Positions 17,853-26,721 of a stretch of 55,669 bases of DNA are shown piece by piece. The notes beneath the pieces are model-generated. The model ran no database searches and was not told the origin of the DNA. It saw only the letters and a program-made list of their open reading frames with translations. The position numbers and the translations under genes are program-made. The DNA comes from Deltaproteobacteria bacterium (GTDB taxonomy: Bacteria > Desulfobacterota > Desulfuromonadia > Desulfuromonadales > JAAYDE01), in assembly GCA_016934985.1 (NCBI GenBank), contig JAFGRU010000041.1:1-55669 (forward strand), in the 5' to 3' direction. Positions within the stretch are counted from its first letter, which is position 1. Each line of letters opens with the position of its first letter.

Positions 17853-18421
17853 GTTCTTACCCCCTTGCGTTTGGTGGTCTGTATTTTAACAATCAAAATA
17901 TTTACGATAAAGAAAGTTCAAAAAAATATAACACCGTTCTATTTTACTGTCAAATTATTTATATGCACTTTTTTGTTCTTCACCGTTGACATCAAACATA
18001 ATCCTTGTTGACCATAAAAACTTGTTCGGCAATCTTCGATTTCCGAGTCTCTCAAATCATCTTAACTCCTTGTCGGCAGAGCATTTTTTATCCGCTAAAA
18101 AATGGTATTTCCATGCCCGCCTCAAATTAACTTTTTCTTTCCGGCCCCCCAAAAAAGTCTTGGAAAAAACGGCGAAAATTTGTTTATTTTCATAAAAAAA
18201 CAGGCATGAGCCCCTTTTGCCTGAAAAGCAGGAATCTCAACTGGAGGAATCTTTCACAACACTTCTCCAGGGATTTCGATATAACATTGTTCTGTTTTTT
18301 ATTTAAATTTAAGACACAACGGGAAGCAGAGAAGGGAGACCTGAGGCAGATTATTGAAAATTGGATCGGTTTTTCCCCAAACACGCTAATTTGAAAAAGC
18401 CAAGCATAAACAATTAAATAT

Positions 18422-18453
18422 GCATACTGCTGGCATACTGCTGATATGCTGGC
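18422..18453. repeat. 11-bp tandem repeat in the gap upstream of aconitase
   Basis: GCATACTGCTG occurs twice in tandem (18422-18432, 18433-18443), followed by a related ATATGCTGGC. It could be a binding-site array. The rest of 17853-18746 is AT-rich with no convincing gene; short frames there show no recognisable protein. Confidence 0.5.
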
Positions 18454-18746
18454 AAACCCCTTTGAGAAGCCCGGGAAATGACTTGTCAATAATCTGCTCA
18501 TAGCGTCTTCAATATGGCGCCATCGTTTCTCGCCATAATGAAACCCTTCATCGGCTGATCTGTTATTTAATTGTCAAAGAACCTGTCCAGCTTTGCAGCG
18601 GAATTGACTATCCTTAATTAAATAGCATAACAAATTTTATTCTATGAAAAATTTTTTCGAAAAACTTAATTATTAAACCCAAAAACAATGAGTGATTAGA
18701 CACTATGGAATTGAAAACAGGCAAAACACCGGTTGAATAATTCCCT

Positions 18747-18784
18747 AAAAAAAAACAAAAACGCCGGAGAAAACTCTCCGGCGT
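18747..18784 (-). terminator. Terminator of the cysteine synthase gene
   Basis: A 10-bp perfect stem ACGCCGGAGA (18761-18770) with TCTCCGGCGT (18775-18784), followed on the minus strand by a long T-run (A-rich 18747-18760). It lies 31 bp past the stop. Confidence 0.9.
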
Positions 18785-18814
18785 TCAAAATCACAGTAAG
18801 GAAGTTTGGTTGGA

Positions 18815-19780
18815 TCAGGGCGGACACTCGGCACACACCGAGCGGAACAGGTTGGTGGAGAGGTAGCGGTCACCTCGATCAGGAAGGAGAACCACAATAT
18901 TGTCATCCGGTGAAAATTCCATCGCGGCCTGGATAGCCGCAGACACTGCCGCGCCACTGCTCATGCCGGCAAAGATGCCTTCTTCCAGAGCCAGGCGGTT
19001 GGCCATGGAGAACGCCGAACGGTCGTCCACTTCGATAATCCGGTCCAGCCTGGAAGGCTCGTAAATTTCCGGAACAATCGCCTCATGCATGTTTTTAAGA
19101 CCTTGGATGGCATGCCCTTCGTGAGGCTCAGCGCCGATGATCTGAATTTTCGGATTGAATTCCTTGAGGCACCGGCCGACACCCATCAGGGTACCGGTCG
19201 TTCCCATGCCGGCCACAAAAGCGGAAATGTTACCACCGGTCTGTTCGATGATTTCCGGCCCCGTTGATTCGTAATGACTCAGCCAGTTGGCCGGGTTGGA
19301 AAACTGATTGGGCATGAAAAAGCGGTCCGGATTATCGGCCAGAAGACGGTGAGCCTCTCGAATCGCTCCATCTGTACGCTCATGAGCTGGAGTCAAAACC
19401 AGATCTGCACCGTAGGCAAGCAAAACATGGCGCCGTTCTATACTGACACACTCAGGTAAAATCAATTTTATGCGATAGCCTTTGCAGGCCGCGACCATGG
19501 CCAGGCCGATACCGGTATTTCCCGAAGTGGGTTCAAGAATGGTTTTGGAATGATCCAGCAGACCCTTTTCCTCAGCAACCTTGATCATCCAGTAGGCAGG
19601 CCGGTCCTTGACCGAGCCTCCAGGATTATTACCTTCAAGTTTGGCAAAAATCCTCGCCCCTTTCTGGGGACTGATCCTCGGGAGTTCAACCAGGGGAGTA
19701 TTGCCAATGGACTCTAACAGGGATGACGCCTTTGGGTTGCCAGCCGAAGCCGGTTTCAATTCATGAATCTTTTTGTCCAC
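18815..19780 (-). CDS. Cysteine synthase (CysK/CysM family)
   Basis: 321 aa PLP enzyme of fold type II. The PLP lysine lies in NNPGGSVKDRPAYWMI, the Asn loop in PTSGNTGIGLAM, the phosphate-binding glycines in GMGTTGTLMGVGR, and SSGAAVSAA near the end. It makes L-cysteine from O-acetylserine (or O-phosphoserine) and sulfide. The GSVKDRPA context and GTTGTLMGV resemble CysM-type more than CysK. Start: GGAG lies 7 nt before GTG 19780; the frame is open to a TTG at 19795, but that would include the ribosome site itself. Single gene with its own terminator. Confidence 0.9.
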   Translation of the reverse strand: MDKKIHELKPASAGNPKASSLLESIGNTPLVELPRISPQKGARIFAKLEGNNPGGSVKDRPAYWMIKVAEEKGLLDHSKTILEPTSGNTGIGLAMVAACKGYRIKLILPECVSIERRHVLLAYGADLVLTPAHERTDGAIREAHRLLADNPDRFFMPNQFSNPANWLSHYESTGPEIIEQTGGNISAFVAGMGTTGTLMGVGRCLKEFNPKIQIIGAEPHEGHAIQGLKNMHEAIVPEIYEPSRLDRIIEVDDRSAFSMANRLALEEGIFAGMSSGAAVSAAIQAAMEFSPDDNIVVLLPDRGDRYLSTNLFRSVCAECPP

Positions 19781-20087
19781 TTTACTTCTCCGCAAAACAA
19801 ACTGTTGAAAAACGGCTAAATCCGCAAAAAACTGCTATAGCCAAGTAAAAATTCTAACTCAACAAGTCAGGAATGCCAAGGTTTAATTTGGAATTTGCAC
19901 TCGCACATGCGAGGAGATAAAACTCCTTTTTCCTGAAGAGTCGAGAGCCCGATTCTCGACCTCCAAATCGTCCTTTCTGCTCGGACACCTGGTGAGTCCA
20001 GGTTTTTATGATAATTATTGAATAAACAGGTTCTGAAAAAGTCCATAATTTATCCCTTTTTAAACCTTCATCGGGGCGTGACCTCTT

Positions 20088-20573
20088 ATGGAAGAATACG
20101 AAGTCAAAGACGCGGGAGAATACGATGACGAGCATGGGGGTTTTTCCCTGGAGCAGAAAGACCCCCTGATCCGCTTCCTCCATCGCGTCATCAAGCAGGC
20201 GGTCCGCTTTCTCGCCATCCTGATGGTTTTCGTCATTCTCTGGGGAATCGGTGATGTCATCTACGTCCTTTATCAGCGCCTGGCCGAACCGCCCTTTCTG
20301 CTTCTCAATATCGGCGACATTCTGACCACCTTCGGCTCTTTTCTGGCGGTCCTCATCGCCATCGAAATTTTCATCAACATCACCCTTTATCTGCGGGATG
20401 ATGTGATCCACGTCAAGCTGGTAATCGCTACCGCTCTGATGGCCATTGCCCGGAAAGTGATCGTTTTCGACTACCGGGACCTGGGATACAAATACGTCTG
20501 GTCCACCGCTGCACTGGTCCTAGCCCTTGGCATCACTTACTGGCTGATTTCGCGAAAGCCGAAAACACCCTGA
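20088..20573 (+). CDS. PsiE-family membrane protein
   Basis: 161 aa with an acidic cytoplasmic N-terminus (about 1-30) and four hydrophobic segments. The stretch NIGDILTTFGSFLAVLIAIE, followed by NITLYLRDD and LMAIARKVIVFD, is characteristic of the phosphate-starvation-inducible PsiE family. Molecular function is unknown; the name comes from the E. coli Pho regulon. No Pho box was identified upstream, so phosphate control should not be assumed. Monocistronic, convergent with the Ada-like gene. Confidence 0.8.
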   Translation: MEEYEVKDAGEYDDEHGGFSLEQKDPLIRFLHRVIKQAVRFLAILMVFVILWGIGDVIYVLYQRLAEPPFLLLNIGDILTTFGSFLAVLIAIEIFINITLYLRDDVIHVKLVIATALMAIARKVIVFDYRDLGYKYVWSTAALVLALGITYWLISRKPKTP

Positions 20574-20612
20574 TTTACCCCCCCGTCACAGGAAAGCTGA
20601 CAGCAACGTTAT

Positions 20613-21470
20613 TCAACTACCCGCCAGAGCTTCTAAAGCAATAAGGGCTTTCTTGCGTGCGCAACCCCAGCGGTATTGGTGTATAATTCCGGATGTGGCA
20701 ATAACCCGATGGCAGGGGATCAGATAGGCGATGGGATTGTGTGCAATAGCGTTGGCCACCGCTCGCACGGCAGGCGGTCGGCCGAGATAAACCGCGATAT
20801 CCCTGTAACTTAAAATTTCCCCTCTTGGCAGTTTCAAAAGCGCCCGCCAGACCTGGATTTGGAAATTCGTTCCCTTCAGCAGAAGATGGAAAGGACGCTC
20901 CGAATCAAAAAGTCCAGGGCTGAAAATCCTGGCTGTTAAAGCTCCGGTGCTTGTCAAATTCTCCCTCAGCACAGCCCGCGGCCAGTTATCCTGAAGAGCT
21001 GCGAAAGCTGAGCCCCGATCCTGGTCCTCGACAAAACCAAGATGGCATATTCCGCGCTGGGTGAGCGCTAAAAGGCACTCGCCGAAAGGGGTGGAATGAA
21101 ATCCGAACTCAATTCGGAGCCCCTCGCCCATTCTTTTAAATTCGCCGGGGGTCATGGCCTCGATTGAAACAAAAAGGTCATGAAGCCGGCCCGCACCGGA
21201 CAATCCCGCATCGAATGATGTATCAAGCAGGCTTCGTGACTCGGCCAGCTTTTCTTTGGTGTACTTCAGAGTGAGGACTTGAAGAAACTGCGCCGGAGTG
21301 ACACCCGCCCAACGCTTGAAAAGACGCTGGAAATGGAATTTGCTGAGGTTTACGGCGGCAGCGATTTCATCCAGGCCCGGCTGTTCCCGGAAATGGGCTT
21401 CAAGATAGCGAATCGCCCTTTCGATACGCTGGTAATCCTGCGCTTTCTGTGAGAAGTCCACCTTTTCCAT
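20613..21470 (-). CDS. AraC-type regulator fused to O6-methylguanine-DNA methyltransferase (Ada-like)
   Basis: 285 aa. N-terminal AraC/XylS DNA-binding domain (about 15-115, two helix-turn-helices: LDEIAAAVNLSKFHFQRLFK and the SGAGRLHDLF region). C-terminal methyltransferase domain (about 200-285) with the active-site IPCHRVI, Cys253, and the preceding helix-turn-helix FQIQVWRALLKLPRGEILSY. It transfers alkyl groups from O6-alkylguanine to its own cysteine. The zinc-binding N-terminal Ada domain with Cys38, which senses methylphosphotriesters in E. coli Ada, is missing. Known family behaviour suggests repair plus regulation; autoregulation is not shown by the sequence. Confidence 0.88.
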   Translation of the reverse strand: MEKVDFSQKAQDYQRIERAIRYLEAHFREQPGLDEIAAAVNLSKFHFQRLFKRWAGVTPAQFLQVLTLKYTKEKLAESRSLLDTSFDAGLSGAGRLHDLFVSIEAMTPGEFKRMGEGLRIEFGFHSTPFGECLLALTQRGICHLGFVEDQDRGSAFAALQDNWPRAVLRENLTSTGALTARIFSPGLFDSERPFHLLLKGTNFQIQVWRALLKLPRGEILSYRDIAVYLGRPPAVRAVANAIAHNPIAYLIPCHRVIATSGIIHQYRWGCARKKALIALEALAGS

Positions 21471-21593
21471 GGGGCTAATTTAACCCTATTATTCCATCCT
21501 GACCACCCCAATCTTGCTTTTCAGCAACAAAGCAGGATTCGGACTGGGGGTTCGGTAAACCAGCGCTCAAAAAAATTGTTCCGACCTTTGGTG

Positions 21594-22685
21594 TCAGGTA
21601 TTTGCCGATCCGTCGGGCGGTTCAACAACAAGAACGTTTGACGCAAGCTCTTCCGATACGCGTTGTTCCAAGCCGTCTTCTTTTTTTCGCTGCCTTCGAA
21701 GTGCTGATGGTTTGCAACCACCGGGAAGTTTTCCCAGGTTGCAGATCGGTTCTCCGGGACTGATCGCAGGCAGGCTGGTCATGCCTATCACGACCGCGTT
21801 GAACGGAGCACAAAGCGTGCTGTGTTCGATGCCGAGAAGCGTGGTGTTCGTCGCAAGCGGCTGACCTTCTTCGATAATGTCACCCGGTTTGACGTGAAAG
21901 TGCAGAAAGCCGCCTCGCTCGGCACGGATCCATTTTGATTCCTCGATAATAATTTGATACTCAGGGCTCTCCACATTGCCGTCGAGCATTTCGAGTTGGC
22001 GAAGCACGTTTTTTACACCGCGCGTTGCGGTCTCAACAATACCCGGTTCGACTTTCCAGATTTCACCACCTTCCATGATGATAGTCGGGCATCCGGCAAG
22101 GCAGGCTTCACGACGGAATGCTCCTTTTGGGCCCTTGCTGCTGATAATGAGCTCTGAACCGAACGACTCAGCGAGCCGGCGAATTTTGGGACTGGTCAAA
22201 TCGCCGCGCACATTGGGATAGTTCGTGCGGCGGATGGCGGCTGTATGCAGGTCAATCCCGTAATCGCATCGCGATACAATTTCATCGAAAATAGTACGGG
22301 CCATGCGACTGGCAAGACTTCCGTTCGCCGATCCGGGAAACGAACGATTCAAATCACGACGATCAGGGAGGTACCGGGAGTGCCGATCGAAAGCGAGAAT
22401 ATTCAACACGGGAACGAGCATGACTGATCCCCGAAGGAGGTGGAAATCATGGTCTTGAGCCAATTGGCGAATGACTCCGGTGCCGTTGATTTCATCGCCG
22501 TGCAATGCGGCCGTGATGAATACAACCGGGCCGTCGTCCTTTGCACGCCGGATGTGAATCGGAATCCGTACGGTCATGCTGCTGTAGCTCTCGCTCACAT
22601 TGAGGTCTACGTTACGTGACTCACCGGCAGGAATTTTTTCACCGAACCAATCGTCAATCGGTTTTCGTATGCGGGGCTTAATCAT
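21594..22685 (-). CDS. Succinylglutamate desuccinylase/aspartoacylase family protein
   Basis: 363 aa zinc-carboxypeptidase-like (M14) fold. FITAALHGDEINGTGVIRQL near residue 57 supplies the His-x-x-Glu zinc ligands; YGIDLHTAAIRRTNYPNVR supplies the third histidine. The C-terminal half contains a barrel-sandwich-like HFHVKPGDIIEEGQPLA stretch. The family hydrolyses amide bonds of N-acyl amino acids. It overlaps the RimK gene by 8 bp and is the last gene of the RimB-RimK cassette, so a role in trimming or recycling glutamyl or acyl-amino-acid products is plausible (inference). The tail after residue 330 is poorly conserved and basic. Confidence 0.82.
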   Translation of the reverse strand: MIKPRIRKPIDDWFGEKIPAGESRNVDLNVSESYSSMTVRIPIHIRRAKDDGPVVFITAALHGDEINGTGVIRQLAQDHDFHLLRGSVMLVPVLNILAFDRHSRYLPDRRDLNRSFPGSANGSLASRMARTIFDEIVSRCDYGIDLHTAAIRRTNYPNVRGDLTSPKIRRLAESFGSELIISSKGPKGAFRREACLAGCPTIIMEGGEIWKVEPGIVETATRGVKNVLRQLEMLDGNVESPEYQIIIEESKWIRAERGGFLHFHVKPGDIIEEGQPLATNTTLLGIEHSTLCAPFNAVVIGMTSLPAISPGEPICNLGKLPGGCKPSALRRQRKKEDGLEQRVSEELASNVLVVEPPDGSANT

Positions 22686-23943
22686 GGTTACCGTCGTCGT
22701 CTTGTTTTGACTTCATAGCGGAGTCATCAGCTTCGGAATCTCTGATAACTTCGGTTGCCACCGGCAATTCAGGAAGGTCATGCACCTTCGGACGTCTCTT
22801 GCGGCGGACCTTTCCGGGAATCAGATCGCGCATCAATTCCAGCCGCCCGAAGCAAAGCAGCCGATCACCGGCTTCAAGCTGCCGGCTGGACCGGGGATTT
22901 GGAATAACCGTCGTCCCGCGATAAAGGGTCAGCGCGATGATGTCTTTTTCACGCAATCCGGATTCGTTGATCGATTTGCCGACGTACTCCGAGCCTTCGG
23001 GGATGAAAATCTCGGCGACTCCATAGCCACGGCTCACCGTCAGCCGCTGGCGAAGGTCGATCTCGGGGAAATTCACTTGAGCGGCAATATAGTCGATAAT
23101 CGAACCAGCGATGTCAAGTTGCGTGCACCCTTCAATACCTTCCAATCCGGGTGATGAATTTACTTCCATTATTTGTGGCCCGTCTTTGGCCTCCAGCAAG
23201 TCAACACCGGCAACCCGAAGACCCATGATTTGAGCGGCTCGCACGGCAGTTTCACAATAGGTTGCGTCCAGGTTCACCGGCTCGGTACGGCCACCCCGGT
23301 GAACATTGCTGCGAAATTCCTGGCCCTGGGCAACTCGACGCATGGCGCCGACTACCTGGTCGCCGACAACAAAAGCCCGGATATCGCGTCCTTTGCTCTC
23401 GGCGACAAATTTCTGGACCAATACGTTCTGCTTCTGACTTTGCAGCAACTCGATGATGGCCTCAGCGGAGGCTACCGATTCGGCCAGAAGCACGCCGATC
23501 CCCTGGGTACCTTCCAGCAGCTTGATGACAACAGGTGCTCCACCCACCCTCTCGATCGCCGGCAGCACATCTCTCTTGTCGCGAACAAAAGTCGTTTGCG
23601 GAATGCCGATATTGTGGCGGCTGAGAATCTGCAAGCTGCGAAGCTTGTCCCGTGAATTGGTGATACTTGCCGCTGTATTCGCGCAGTAGACATCCATCTG
23701 TTCAAATTGTCTCACGACCGCCGTACCGAAGTAGGTGATCGACGCACCAATCCGCGGCAGAACGGCGTCATAAACAGAGAGCTGTTTCTGGCGATAGTAA
23801 AGCTCCGGCTCGCCCTGCTCGAGATCAATCGCGAACTTGAGCGTATTGAGAACCTTAACGTCGTGGCCGCGATGCTCGGCAGCTTCGCGAAGTCGTCGCG
23901 TGCTGTAACATTTCGGGCTGCATGAGAGAATTGCCAGTTTCAA
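22678..23943 (-). CDS. rimK: RimK-type ATP-grasp ligase fused to an RCK_C (TrkA-C) domain
   Basis: 421 aa, against about 300 in E. coli RimK. Residues 1-290 are a complete RimK ligase: MKLAILSCSP, ATP-grasp lysine in GAPVVIKLLEGTQGIGVLLA, then DIRAFVVGDQVVGAM and the Mg-binding EVNSSPGLEGIEG. Residues about 300-380 match RCK_C: VAEIFIPEGSEYVGKSINES, then IIPNPRSSRQLEAGDRLL-type endings (here VIPNPRSSRQLEAGDRLLCF). A basic/acidic tail follows. RimK adds glutamates to ribosomal protein S6 or makes poly-glutamate. RCK_C domains bind small ligands or nucleotides, so the fusion may be an allosteric input (inference). Start: AGGAGG sits 8 nt before TTG 23943; an ATG at 23961 would place that site inside the gene. 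Confidence 0.87.
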   Translation of the reverse strand: MKLAILSCSPKCYSTRRLREAAEHRGHDVKVLNTLKFAIDLEQGEPELYYRQKQLSVYDAVLPRIGASITYFGTAVVRQFEQMDVYCANTAASITNSRDKLRSLQILSRHNIGIPQTTFVRDKRDVLPAIERVGGAPVVIKLLEGTQGIGVLLAESVASAEAIIELLQSQKQNVLVQKFVAESKGRDIRAFVVGDQVVGAMRRVAQGQEFRSNVHRGGRTEPVNLDATYCETAVRAAQIMGLRVAGVDLLEAKDGPQIMEVNSSPGLEGIEGCTQLDIAGSIIDYIAAQVNFPEIDLRQRLTVSRGYGVAEIFIPEGSEYVGKSINESGLREKDIIALTLYRGTTVIPNPRSSRQLEAGDRLLCFGRLELMRDLIPGKVRRKRRPKVHDLPELPVATEVIRDSEADDSAMKSKQDDDGNHD

Positions 23944-23969
23944 AGGGGTTCCTCCTGTCATAATTTCAG

Positions 23970-24452
23970 TTACAATTTATCCGTTTCGGATTTTGTTTTT
24001 TTTCGGTTTGGCCTGCCCCCATAGTAGGATTTCCCTGCATCGACAAGAAACCGCCGCCGGAATGCCTCGCGCCCGAGAAGCATCCGGAAGCCCATTTCGT
24101 CACGACTGGCAAGAGTCAATTCAACCGGCCAGGTGATGCCAAGCAACTCTATATTTGTGACAATCACGGGTCGAAGTGTGACCGTCCCGCTGGAACTTCG
24201 AACGGGCCTGAAGTCAAAAATCTCCACCTCAACCGCCACGGCCTTGATGATCTTGCGCTGGACAGGGTGAATTTCAAAGCGCACCCACTTTACGCCATCC
24301 CGGTCAAATACGTGAAGATTAAATGCGTGCAACGAAGATGATCGAGCCCCGGTATCGACTTTGACTTTGATAGTCTTGATCCCCAAGTCCGGAAGCCCTA
24401 CCCACTCCCGCCACCCTATAACGGGCAGCCCGGATGCTTTATGGTTCACCAT
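23970..24452 (-). CDS. rimB: RimB-like retropepsin-fold protease (ATP-dependent zinc protease family)
   Basis: 160 aa of the PF05618-type family usually beside rimK. The retropepsin-like motif KVDTGARSSSLHAFNL near residue 30 carries the catalytic Asp; LLGREAFRRRFLVDAGKSYY closes the domain. In Pseudomonas, RimB cleaves the glutamate tail that RimK adds to ribosomal protein S6, so it is the eraser to the RimK writer. It is first of three minus-strand genes (26 bp before the RimK start) and has copy 2 of the 143-bp element starting 35 bp upstream of its ATG, i.e. in its leader. Confidence 0.85.
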   Translation of the reverse strand: MVNHKASGLPVIGWREWVGLPDLGIKTIKVKVDTGARSSSLHAFNLHVFDRDGVKWVRFEIHPVQRKIIKAVAVEVEIFDFRPVRSSSGTVTLRPVIVTNIELLGITWPVELTLASRDEMGFRMLLGREAFRRRFLVDAGKSYYGGRPNRKKTKSETDKL

Positions 24453-24487
24453 CTCATTTTCACTCTCAATATGTTGCTTCTCAATTC

Positions 24488-24629
24488 GTAATTATCAGCT
24501 TATCGGCATAAAGCCTCGCATCGCCCATTCCAAGGGCCTTATGAACCCATCCATGGGGCTTAACTACCGTCATCCGGGCGGCAGATGCCCTTTCCATGGC
24601 CGGTACGAGTCTTTGTGCTGAATAGTAAC
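24488..24629 (-). repeat. 143-bp element with terminal inverted repeats, copy 2
   Basis: Reverse orientation, 142 bp. Read on the minus strand it starts GTTACTATTCAGC, ends GCTGATAATTAC, and shares long identical blocks with copy 1, e.g. GCATCTGCCGCCCGGATG and GGCCCTTGGAATG. Its internal CTGCCGCC stem is kept with mostly paired changes. It lies directly in front of the rimB-rimK cassette, and no gene is seen in 24630-24976. Confidence 0.75.
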
Positions 24630-24976
24630 CACAATTCTTCTATTACGGTCGATGAAAAACTACATCCGTTCTCAAATAAACGGCATGACTTGCTAATTAA
24701 AGATCAATTGTTAAAAGACTTTACCCGGCTTTTACTTTCCGTCAAGGGTTAGGGTATCTCCACGCTCCGGTTAGAGTTGAATGCAGTCAATTTTCCTCTG
24801 ACAAGTTTTTACAAATTGTATGGACCGATCGAAATCAGGCGGGCTGGTCGGATTATTACAACCCCTGCCAAATAAAGAAAAAAGCAGGCCGAAAATCATT
24901 CGCAAAATTATAGCTTTTGCAATGACGATAAAATTCAACCGGGATTATTCCAGATGATTTAATTCTTGGGCAGGTC

Positions 24977-25786
24977 TCAGGTTTTTCCCAGGTTGCCGTA
25001 GATATCGGCTCTCCTGCCGGAAAAGACGGGAAGTTTTTTGCGGAAGCGGCGTATTTTTTCCACCTCGATTTCTCCGACCAGCAACTCCTCCCGGTCCGCC
25101 GATGCCTCGGCCACCACCTCTCCGAAAGGATCGATGATGCGGCTGCGGCCGCAGAAGCGGAACTCATTGTCGCTGCCGACCCGGTTGACGCCGAGAAAAA
25201 AAGCCTGGTTCTCGATAGCCCGCGCCCGGGTCAGAATATCCCAATGTTTTTCACGGCTCAGGGGCCAGGCCGTGGAGTTGACAAGAACCTCGGCTCCGCG
25301 CAAAGCCAGAAGACGGTAAAGTTCGGGGAAACGAAGATCGTAGCAGATGCTGAAGCCCCAGGTGAGGTTCTGTATGCCAAGCAGGGTGAGGTCGGCTCCC
25401 GGTGAAAAGATCCGCTCTTCACAGATTGGGTCGGGAGTGAAAAGGTGGGTTTTGCGGTAGCGGCCGAGAAGACTCCCCTCCATGGAAATAATGGCCTGGG
25501 AGTTAAAAATGCGGTCATCCACACGCTCGGACAATCCGCAAATCACAATAAGTTTCAGTTCCGAAGCACAGCGCCGGGCGGTCTGGAAAGGGAGGCCATC
25601 CCATGATGAAGCTTTTGCAGCTATGACCTCAGGGACATACCCGGTGTCCGTGATCTCCGGAAAGACGATTACTTCGCATCCGCCATCAGCCGCCAGCCGG
25701 CAAAAATGCTTAATCTTGACACAGTTCCTTTCGATATCGCCAACAAAGCACTCAAGTTGTGCGAGTCCAACTCTCATTGGTATCAT
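24977..25786 (-). CDS. Carbon-nitrogen hydrolase (nitrilase superfamily)
   Basis: 269 aa with the complete Glu-Lys-Cys triad: VFPEITDTGY, YRKTHLF and SICYDLRFPELYR. Members cleave nitriles, amides, carbamoyl groups or deaminated glutathione. The sequence resembles the omega-amidase/Nit-type branch (CYDLRFPE), but the substrate cannot be fixed. The start at 25786 overlaps the YciI stop by 4 bp, so the two are translationally coupled; the next Met (25777) is a possible alternative start. Confidence 0.85.
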   Translation of the reverse strand: MIPMRVGLAQLECFVGDIERNCVKIKHFCRLAADGGCEVIVFPEITDTGYVPEVIAAKASSWDGLPFQTARRCASELKLIVICGLSERVDDRIFNSQAIISMEGSLLGRYRKTHLFTPDPICEERIFSPGADLTLLGIQNLTWGFSICYDLRFPELYRLLALRGAEVLVNSTAWPLSREKHWDILTRARAIENQAFFLGVNRVGSDNEFRFCGRSRIIDPFGEVVAEASADREELLVGEIEVEKIRRFRKKLPVFSGRRADIYGNLGKT

Positions 25787-26070
25787 TCCCTCAGGGGGTC
25801 GAGCCCCTCCGCGACCAGACTTGGGGTGAATTGGGTGACTTCATAATCGGCAATCCCATCCCTGAAAAAGGGGTCCGCTTCCAGAATCGCCAGGAGTTCT
25901 TTGCGGGATTTGCCCCGCGCCAAAATAACGCCACCCGTACGCGGGACTTTACGCCCGGAGACGATAAATACCCCTTTGGCATATTGCTCTCTGAGAAACT
26001 CCTTATGCTCAGGAAGATGCCTGTCAACTGTATCAAGAGGTTTTATATAACTCAGATTCACAATGAACAT
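25783..26070 (-). CDS. YciI family protein
   Basis: 95 aa, standard for the YciI fold (ferredoxin-like alpha/beta dimer). The conserved His-Asp type pattern is seen as RHLPEHKEFLREQYAKG near residue 17 and FIVSGRKVPRTGGVIL, with the late DPFFRDGIADYEV. YciI proteins are small hydrolase- or dehydrochlorinase-like enzymes of mostly unknown substrate. It is first of a two-gene unit with the nitrilase-family protein. Confidence 0.85.
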   Translation of the reverse strand: MFIVNLSYIKPLDTVDRHLPEHKEFLREQYAKGVFIVSGRKVPRTGGVILARGKSRKELLAILEADPFFRDGIADYEVTQFTPSLVAEGLDPLRE

Positions 26071-26259
26071 TTTTTCCCCATCGTTGCTTTTGGTTTAAAC
26101 ATTTTGAAAAATAACAATTTACACTTTTTTGAAAAATGATAAAGAGGAAATATGGTTGGTAATTTTTTAAACTACTGAAATGCACAAAATGCGCCCTGGC
26201 AAAATATCAGTTATTTACAATTCTCACCTGACACCCCGCCGGATGATTCATGCAAATTT

Positions 26260-26402
26260 GTGGCTGTTCAGCATTATGGGCTTGGGGCACCCCTGAAGAA
26301 AGCCTTTGGCGACGGAATGGCAGCAGTTAAGCCCATGGATGGGTTCATAAGGCCCTTGAAATAAGGGGCGCAAGTCGATCCACCAGCAAGTTGGATAGTA
26401 AC
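26260..26402 (+). repeat. 143-bp element with terminal inverted repeats, copy 3 (divergent)
   Basis: 143 bp from GTGGCTGTTCAGC to GTTGGATAGTAAC; these ends are degenerate inverted repeats. The core around 26317-26360 (GCAGTTAAGCCC, ATGGATGGGTTCATAAGGCC) is nearly identical to copy 2, while the left third has diverged and lost the CTGCCGCC stem. It lies between divergent yciI and tetR genes. Nothing else is seen in 26071-26650. Confidence 0.65.
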
Positions 26403-26650
26403 GAATTTCTTTCCGCAACCGTCAATTTTCCGCCACCTCAAGCCGCGTTAGCCCTTGAACCCACCTCAGGCTCTCGCCATTCTCATTCAATATTCAGGAT
26501 ATTACCCGGCGCGGAGTGATTGTTCATTCCGCTATTGACATCATAGAAAACCAGGTATAGACTCCGCTATTGGCTTATATGAACCTCAATCTCTTCCCTG
26601 ATATGCCCTCGCATATTTCCTCTAAAAGAAAAAAGGATATCCCAAACACC

Positions 26651-26709
26651 TTGAACAGGACAAATTTTTGCATTAAAAAGTACGGAGTGAACGTTCACTC
26701 CGTACTTTT
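26651..26709 (+). promoter_or_regulatory. tetR promoter with a perfect 34-bp operator palindrome
   Basis: AAAAGTACGGAGTGAAC (26676-26692) is followed at once by its exact reverse complement (26693-26709). The GTGAACGTTCAC centre is typical of TetR-family operators. TTGAAC (26651-26656) and TAAAAA (26674-26679), 17 bp apart, give a possible promoter whose start site would lie inside the palindrome. The TetR start codon is 12 bp further on. Confidence 0.75.
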
Positions 26710-26721
26710 GGAGGTTTCTTT

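Noticed and set aside
19854-20411. 185-codon minus-strand frame opposite the PsiE-family gene
   Set aside because: The plus-strand PsiE reading has clear family motifs; the minus one is charged low-complexity sequence.
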